In this document: piece after piece, positions 59,358 to 64,000 of the stretch | Numbering within the stretch: the stretch's first letter is position 1 | Layout of the letters: every line of letters starts with the position of its first letter | NCBI RefSeq assembly: GCF_003448965.1 | Contig: NZ_QRGC01000028.1 | Location: forward strand, 1 to 64,000 | Source of the DNA: Oceanicella sp. SM1341 | Lineage (GTDB): Bacteria > Pseudomonadota > Alphaproteobacteria > Rhodobacterales > Rhodobacteraceae | Direction of reading: 5' to 3' | Length of the DNA stretch: 64,000 nt | Program-made: the position numbers and the translations under genes | The notes under the pieces: generated by a model | Seen by the model: the letters and a program-made list of their open reading frames with translations, nothing else | Databases searched by the model: none | What the model was told of the DNA's origin: nothing

Positions 59358-60860
59358 ATGAAACAAGACACCCCCCGCAGCCTGTCCGATCGCACGGCCG
59401 GCGCCGGCATCTGGCTCGTCGCCGGAAAGCTCGCCTCCAAGGCCATCGACTTCCTCATCCTGCTTCTCCTCGCCCGGCTGCTCGGCCCGGAGGATTTCGG
59501 CCTCGTCGCCATGGCGCTCACCGTGGTGCTGATCGTCGAGGCGGTGCTCGAGCTGCCGCTGATGCAGGCGCTCGTGCGCGTGCCCGAGCCCAGCGTGGCG
59601 ATGTTCGACACCGCCCTCACCCTGGGCCTGCTGCGCGGGCTGGTGATCGCGGGGCTGCTCGGCGCGCTGGCCTGGCCGGTGGCGGCCTTCTACCAGGAGC
59701 CGCGGCTCGCGCCGCTGCTGGTGGTGCTCGGCCTCGGCCCGGTGATGCGCGGCATGATGAGCCCGCGCATGGTGCTGTTCATGCAGCGGCTCGACTTCCG
59801 CCGCGAGGCCGCGCTCGACATCACCGGCAAGACCGTGTCGCTGCTCGTCGCGGGCGGCATCGCGCTCGCCACCGGCAGCTACTGGGCGATTGCCGCGGGC
59901 ACGGTCACCACCCCGGTGGTCACCACTTCGCTCTCCTACGTGATGGCCCCGCACCGGCCGCGCCCCACCCTGTCCGAGTGGCCGCGCTTTGCCGACATGG
60001 TGGGCTGGAACAGCCTCTACCAGCTGTTCTCGGCCATCAACTGGCAGATGGACAAGCTGATGCTCGGCCGCTTCCTCGCCCCCGGGCTGTTCGGGCGCTT
60101 CTCGCTGGCCAACGACCTCGCCACCATCCCCTACCAGGCCATCCTGATGCCGCTGCTGCGCCCGCTCATGGCCGGGTTCGCGCCGCTCGCCCAGTCGCCG
60201 GAGGCGCTGGGGGCGGCCTATTGCAAGGCGGCGAACGCAGTGGTCTTCGTCACCGGGCCGCTGCTGCTGGGCCTCGCGCTGCTGGCCGAGCCGGCGGTGC
60301 GCATCGCCCTCGGGCCGCAATGGCTCGAGGTGGCGCCGATGCTCACCTGGCTCGCCCTCTGCGGGCTGATGCCGCTGCCGGTGCGCCCCATGCAATCCCT
60401 CGCCATGGTGCTCGACCGCACCCGCTACACCACGCTGCAGATCGGGCTGGAATTCGCCTTCAAGCTGCCCGCCACCCTGCTGGGCATCCTGTGGTTCGGC
60501 ATCTGGGGGGCCATCGTGGCCCGCGGCCTGGCAAACCTGGTGGTGATCGCGGTCTCCGCGCTGATCGTGCGCCGGCTGATCGGCCTGTCGCTCACAGCCC
60601 AGGCCCGGGCGGTCTGGCGGCCCTCGGCGGCCCTGCTGCCCATGGCGGCGGTGCTGCTCGCCGGCGCGCCCTGGCTCGGGGGGATGCCCGCCGGCGCCGG
60701 GCTGCTCGCGGCCGGCGCGCTCCTCGGCGGGGCGGCCATGGCAATGTTCCTCGCCGCCGACCTCGCCCTCTGGCGCCTCACCGGCCGGCCCGGCGGCATC
60801 GAGGCGGTGGTGGTGGCGCGCGCCAGCCGCATCCTCTCCCGCCTCCTGCGCCGCCGCTAG
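59358..60860 (+). CDS. Polysaccharide flippase (Wzx/MOP superfamily)
   Basis: The 500-residue protein has about 12-14 hydrophobic helices. It opens with GAGIWLVAGKLASKAIDFLI followed by LLARLLGPEDFGLVAMAL, the N-terminal signature of oligosaccharide flippases. The central FADMVGWNSLYQLFSAINWQ and MDKLMLGRFLAPGLFGRFSL are typical for the family. It would move lipid-linked oligosaccharide across the inner membrane. ATG 59358 has only a weak ribosome binding site (GAAG). It is followed by a convergent glycosyltransferase gene, with a REP-like element between. Confidence 0.92.
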   Translation: MKQDTPRSLSDRTAGAGIWLVAGKLASKAIDFLILLLLARLLGPEDFGLVAMALTVVLIVEAVLELPLMQALVRVPEPSVAMFDTALTLGLLRGLVIAGLLGALAWPVAAFYQEPRLAPLLVVLGLGPVMRGMMSPRMVLFMQRLDFRREAALDITGKTVSLLVAGGIALATGSYWAIAAGTVTTPVVTTSLSYVMAPHRPRPTLSEWPRFADMVGWNSLYQLFSAINWQMDKLMLGRFLAPGLFGRFSLANDLATIPYQAILMPLLRPLMAGFAPLAQSPEALGAAYCKAANAVVFVTGPLLLGLALLAEPAVRIALGPQWLEVAPMLTWLALCGLMPLPVRPMQSLAMVLDRTRYTTLQIGLEFAFKLPATLLGILWFGIWGAIVARGLANLVVIAVSALIVRRLIGLSLTAQARAVWRPSAALLPMAAVLLAGAPWLGGMPAGAGLLAAGALLGGAAMAMFLAADLALWRLTGRPGGIEAVVVARASRILSRLLRRR

Positions 60861-60899
60861 CCGGGCCGGCCGGGGCGGGGCCGCGCGCGCCGCGCGTCG

Positions 60900-60935
60900 T
60901 TCCCCGAGCGGGGGCTCGATGCCCCCCGAGGGGAA
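60900..60935 (+). repeat. REP-like hairpin element
   Basis: TTCCCCGAGCGGGGGCTCG followed by ATGCCCCCCGAGGGGAA forms nested inverted arms and lies between two convergent genes. It is nearly identical to the copy at 12992 over about 58 bp, including the flanks. Confidence 0.78.
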
Positions 60936-60971
60936 GGCCCGGCCGGGGGCCCCGCGCGCCCCTTTGCCGGC

Positions 60972-61898
60972 TCAGCTCATGTCGCGCACCCGCCCCGGGC
61001 TCAGCCGCCCGGTGAGCGCGTGCAGAAGGGCCAGCAGGTTCCCCCCCAGCCGCCCGCGCCGGTCCACCCAGGGCTCGGGGCGGAGCGCCCGCCCCGCATT
61101 GGCGATCAGGTTGCGCTTCATCTGCGCGAAGGCCCGCCCGCGCGACATGGTGCCCTTGCGGCTCAGATACACCGGGTTGGCGATCTGCGAATAGCCCAGC
61201 CGCCGCCCCGGCGAGCGCCCGCGCTTCGAGCCCAGGTGCACCCCGCGCAGCCGCGCGCTCTTCACGATGCGCCCGTGTGCGGCGATCTGCCGGCTGAAAT
61301 CCACGTCCTCCAGCCAGGCGTAGAAGGGCAGCCCCTCGTCGAAGGCGAGCCCATGCGCGCGCACCGGCGCCAGCCGCACCACCATGTTGCAGCCATAGCC
61401 GTTGTAGGCCTCCGCCAGCCCGTCGCCCTCCCCCATGCCCGGCGCGGGCGGGGCCACCTGCAGCGCCGCCATCCCCTCGGCCAGGCTCAGCCCCGGCCCG
61501 AGGATCCCGTCGGCCAGCACCGTGCCCGTGGCCATCACCACGTCGGGCGCCTGCAGGAACAGCCGCTCCGTCTCGGCCAGGAACTCCGGGCAGGGCAGGA
61601 AATCATCGTCGAGGAACACCATGAGATCGGCCTCCGGCGCCGCGCGCATCAGCGCGTTGCGCTGGTTGCACAGCCCGCGCGGCGCGCTCACCACCGCCGA
61701 GGGCCCGGGATAGCCCGCCCCCAGCCGCCCGGCGTCGAGATCGGCGCGCGGGTCGGCCGGGCAGATCAGCAGCCGGTCGGCCGGCCGGGTCTGCCGGGCG
61801 AGGAGGTCGATCGTGTCGGCCAGCACCTCGCGCCGCCCCGCGGTGGCGATGGCGATGGCGATATTCAGTCGGTTGGGGGTCGGCCGGTCGGGGGTCAT
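60972..61898 (-). CDS. Family 2 glycosyltransferase
   Basis: The 308-residue cytosolic enzyme has the GT-A fold start LNIAIAIATAGRREVLADTI and GLCNQRNALMRAAPEADLMV. The DXD-type metal site is in FLDDDFLPCPEFLAETERLF, and a late AWLEDVDFSRQIAAHG is probably the catalytic acceptor region. The C-terminal 60 residues are basic and may contact the membrane. It probably adds a sugar to a surface polysaccharide. It is divergent from the DUF707 gene. Confidence 0.92.
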   Translation of the reverse strand: MTPDRPTPNRLNIAIAIATAGRREVLADTIDLLARQTRPADRLLICPADPRADLDAGRLGAGYPGPSAVVSAPRGLCNQRNALMRAAPEADLMVFLDDDFLPCPEFLAETERLFLQAPDVVMATGTVLADGILGPGLSLAEGMAALQVAPPAPGMGEGDGLAEAYNGYGCNMVVRLAPVRAHGLAFDEGLPFYAWLEDVDFSRQIAAHGRIVKSARLRGVHLGSKRGRSPGRRLGYSQIANPVYLSRKGTMSRGRAFAQMKRNLIANAGRALRPEPWVDRRGRLGGNLLALLHALTGRLSPGRVRDMS

Positions 61899-62302
61899 GG
61901 GCGATGTGCTCCTCTGCGCCGCCTGTGTCCGGATGCGCCATTGACGCGGCGCATCCGAGACGAAAGGATCAGGGATATTGAGATGGCCTGTCCCGCGCGG
62001 GGCAGGCCGGAAGAGCGCCCCCGGCCCTCGTGCCGGGAGCAGGTTCGAAAGTCGTTTTTGCCGGGCCGGTGTTTCCGGCCCTCCATTGCAGTTCGCATCC
62101 CCGGGGCCAGGCTCCGGGCCCGCCTCCGCGTTTTGTTCCGGAGGGGCGCCCGGCCAGGCGAGACGGCCCGGCTCCCGGCTCCGTGCGTGGTCAGGTCAGG
62201 TATGATGTCAGCAGTTCTCCCGCCGGTGGCGCCCCGCCCCGGCAGCATTCTCCCGCCCCGTGTCGCCGGCGCCCCGCGCCGCCCCGCGCCGGGAGCCCTC
62301 TC
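61899..62302. other. Divergent control region, glycosyltransferase / DUF707 gene
   Basis: No gene is supported in these 404 bp. A perfect 10-bp inverted repeat CGGATGCGCC-N8-GGCGCATCCG lies at 61930-61957. A near-perfect 11-bp one (GGCCTGTCCCG / CGGGGCAGGCC) lies at 61985-62008. Both are candidate operator or RNA structures. Confidence 0.5.
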
Positions 62303-63193
62303 TTGAGCCCCGCGCCGCGCCGTTTCCTGCTGGTCTCGCGCGTGGGCGCGCAGAGCCTGCATGCCGGCTGGATCGCCCCGGGCGAGGACCGGCTCTACGA
62401 TGTCTTCCTCTCCGCCTACGACCCCGCGCTGCCCGAGATCACCGGCGAGGGCCTGTTCTTCGAGCGCCGCGAGGGCACCAAGGTGGCGGGCTATGCCGGC
62501 TTTCTCGACGATCACGCCGCCCTGCTCGGCCGCTACAGCCATGTCGCCTTCTTCGACGAGGACCTCGCCGCCGATGTCGCCACCCTCAACGGGCTCTTCG
62601 CCTGCTGCGCCGAGCATGACCTGCGCCTGGCCCAGCCCGCCCTCACCCTCGACAGCCATTTCTCCTTCGCCGCCCTGCTGCAGCAGAAGAGCTTCCGGCT
62701 GCGCTACGTGAACTTCGTCGAGATGATGTGCCCGGTGTTCCGCGCCGACGCGCTGCAGCAGGTGCGCCCGCTGTTCGGCATGGGGCTGGAGAGCGGCATC
62801 GACCTTGCCTGGTGCAACCTGCTCTACCGCTCGCCGCGCGATTTCGCGGTGATCGACGCCTTCCCGGTCACCCACACCCGGCCGGTGGGCGCGCAGAAGG
62901 AGCGCAACGGCTTCGAGGGCGCGCGCGGCTACGAGGACGACATCGGCACCGTGCTGGGCCTGTTCGAGCTGCCCTGGCTGAGCTGCGTGCCCTACGCGGC
63001 CGAAACCCGCTCCGGCCGCCCGGTGACCTCGCGCGCCCGGCTGCTGCTCGGCGCGCTCGGCCTCGCGGCGGCCCCCTTCCGCCAGCGCCCCGTCGCGCGG
63101 CGGCTCAAGGCCATCGCCCTGCACTGGTACCACCTGGTCGAGCGCCCGCCGCGCAACATCCCGCGCGGCCTGCCCGCCAGCCTGCGGAGCTGA
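62303..63193 (+). CDS. DUF707 family protein (probable polysaccharide enzyme)
   Basis: The 296-residue protein has the DUF707 pattern: FLLVSRVGAQSLHAGWI, YSHVAFFDEDLAADVATLNG, RLAQPALTLDSHFSF, YVNFVEMMCPVFRADAL and FAVIDAFPVTHTRPVG. The family resembles GT-A glycosyltransferases, with an acidic FDED in the place of a DXD motif, but its reaction is not established. The start is a TTG at 62303 with GGAG eight bases upstream. No ATG is available nearby in frame, and the upstream frame is low-complexity. It converges with the O-antigen ligase gene, 11 bases away. Confidence 0.85.
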   Translation: MSPAPRRFLLVSRVGAQSLHAGWIAPGEDRLYDVFLSAYDPALPEITGEGLFFERREGTKVAGYAGFLDDHAALLGRYSHVAFFDEDLAADVATLNGLFACCAEHDLRLAQPALTLDSHFSFAALLQQKSFRLRYVNFVEMMCPVFRADALQQVRPLFGMGLESGIDLAWCNLLYRSPRDFAVIDAFPVTHTRPVGAQKERNGFEGARGYEDDIGTVLGLFELPWLSCVPYAAETRSGRPVTSRARLLLGALGLAAAPFRQRPVARRLKAIALHWYHLVERPPRNIPRGLPASLRS

Positions 63194-63204
63194 GGGCCCG
63201 CCGC

Positions 63205-64000
63205 TCATGCCGGCAGCGCCCCGGCCGGCCGGCCGGGGCCGGGGGCGGCCCTCGCCACCCGCTCGCGCGCCGCGCGCCGCTCGCCGGCGAGCGCCACGGC
63301 GGTGATCAGCCCGTACTGGAAGGCCACCATCGGCCCGGGGTCGGGGGTGGTGCCCACCAGCAGCACCAGCACGAAGCCCGGCGGGTAGGCCCAGCGGATG
63401 CCCGAGATCATCGCCGCCCCCTCCGCGTCCTGCGGGTGGGCGCGGCGGGTGAAGGTGCGCAGCAGGAAGACGGCATAGAAGAACGCCCCGGCAAAGCCGG
63501 TGTTGCTCGCCACCGCCACGGCGAAGTTCGAGGCCCGGGTCGAGCCCACGCCCACCCCCAGCCCCCAGGTGTCGAGCGCCGCCTGCCAGGAGACCGCGGT
63601 CCACATGCCGCGCTCCTCGAAGGAGCTCGAGGAGGTCTTCTGCAGCACCATCCGGTCGATCATCGCCACCAGCGGGTCGAGCACCGCGGGGTGGAAGGCC
63701 ACGACGGCGGTGAGGGCGCCGAACCCCGCGAAGGCCAGCCAGAACTCCGCCGCGAGCCCCCGCCTGCGGTAGGCGCCGCGCTTCAGCGCGCCCGCCCGCC
63801 AGGCCCATTCCATCACCACCATGCAGATGAACAGCGCGAGGCCCACATAGGTGGCCGAGGAGGTGGAGAACCAGCCGAACAGCACCAGCCCGCCGCAGAG
63901 CAGCGGCGCGCGCCGGTTGCGCAGCCGCTCGTCGCGGATCGCGCGGCGCAGGAACCACAGCGCGGTGAGCATGGCGATGCACACCGAGCCGTAGGAGGAG
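63205..64000 (-). CDS. O-antigen ligase/polymerase family membrane protein, partial
   Basis: The gene is cut by the window end, so only its C-terminal 265 or so residues are seen. It has several hydrophobic helices with the Wzy_C-type segments SSYGSVCIAMLTALWFL and LFGWFSTSSATYVGLALF. A periplasmic loop contains RGMWTAVSWQAALDTWGLGV and GSTRASNFAVAVASNTGFAG. Such proteins polymerise or ligate lipid-linked polysaccharide. The true start lies beyond position 64000. Confidence 0.85.
   Translation of the reverse strand, partial: SSYGSVCIAMLTALWFLRRAIRDERLRNRRAPLLCGGLVLFGWFSTSSATYVGLALFICMVVMEWAWRAGALKRGAYRRRGLAAEFWLAFAGFGALTAVVAFHPAVLDPLVAMIDRMVLQKTSSSSFEERGMWTAVSWQAALDTWGLGVGVGSTRASNFAVAVASNTGFAGAFFYAVFLLRTFTRRAHPQDAEGAAMISGIRWAYPPGFVLVLLVGTTPDPGPMVAFQYGLITAVALAGERRAARERVARAAPGPGRPAGALPA

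Overview
The window is about 64 kb of very GC-rich chromosomal DNA that reads as an alphaproteobacterium of the Rhodobacterales/Paracoccaceae type. The evidence is the gene set: FlaF and FlbT next to the flagellin, a SltF-type flagellar lytic transglycosylase with a FlgJ that has only the rod-binding domain, MotE and DUF6468 proteins, and CtrA-like TTAA-N7-TTAA boxes in front of several operons. No tRNA, rRNA, CRISPR array, insertion sequence or prophage gene was seen.

Layout. 1-5 kb: phosphomannomutase/phosphoglucomutase, a DUF3291 protein and UDP-glucose dehydrogenase, all sugar-nucleotide or accessory functions, separated by gaps that carry a small hairpin repeat. 5.2-10.5 kb: a lone accessory block with a 1213-residue Ala/Leu/Glu-rich repeat protein, an array of about 26-bp repeats, a winged-helix protein and a small membrane protein. 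10.6-58 kb: one nearly continuous flagellar and chemotaxis island. 58-64 kb: surface polysaccharide genes (sulfotransferase, flippase, glycosyltransferase, DUF707 protein, partial O-antigen ligase).

The flagellar island is built from alternating operons: (i) minus strand flgB-flgC-fliE-fliQ-sltF-flhA-fliR-flhB-fliJ-like; (ii) plus strand fliI; (iii) minus strand flagellin-flaF-flbT-DUF1217; (iv) plus strand TPR-sulfotransferase; (v) minus strand flgJ-flgN-like; (vi) plus strand fliK-flgD; (vii) minus strand fliL-DUF6468-motE-motA-large periplasmic protein-flgF-flgG-flgA-flgH-second fliL; (viii) plus strand fliF-fliH-fliN-fliP-fliG with a strong terminator; (ix) minus strand fliM-STAS-cheY-cheA-cheW-mcp-cheR-cheD-cheB-cheY; (x) plus strand motB, then flgE-flgK-flgL-flgI. 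Together they encode the export gate, MS ring, rod, L and P rings, hook, junction proteins, filament, C ring, stator and a full adaptation-competent chemotaxis pathway. I did not see fliD, fliS, flgM, flhF/flhG or a flagellar sigma factor.

Points worth a second look: FliM lacks the usual N-terminal CheY-docking peptide although two CheY genes share its operon; a TPR-sulfotransferase is divergent from the flagellin gene and a second sulfotransferase, apparently frameshifted and preceded by an attenuator-like hairpin, follows flgI; the receptor ends in a CheR-docking pentapeptide on a long Pro/Ala/Lys tether; three back-to-back perfect inverted repeats lie between convergent genes at 23.9 kb; a dispersed hairpin element shares its core with the terminator after fliG; and the accessory block carries both a coding minisatellite and an intergenic repeat array beside a predicted DNA-binding protein.
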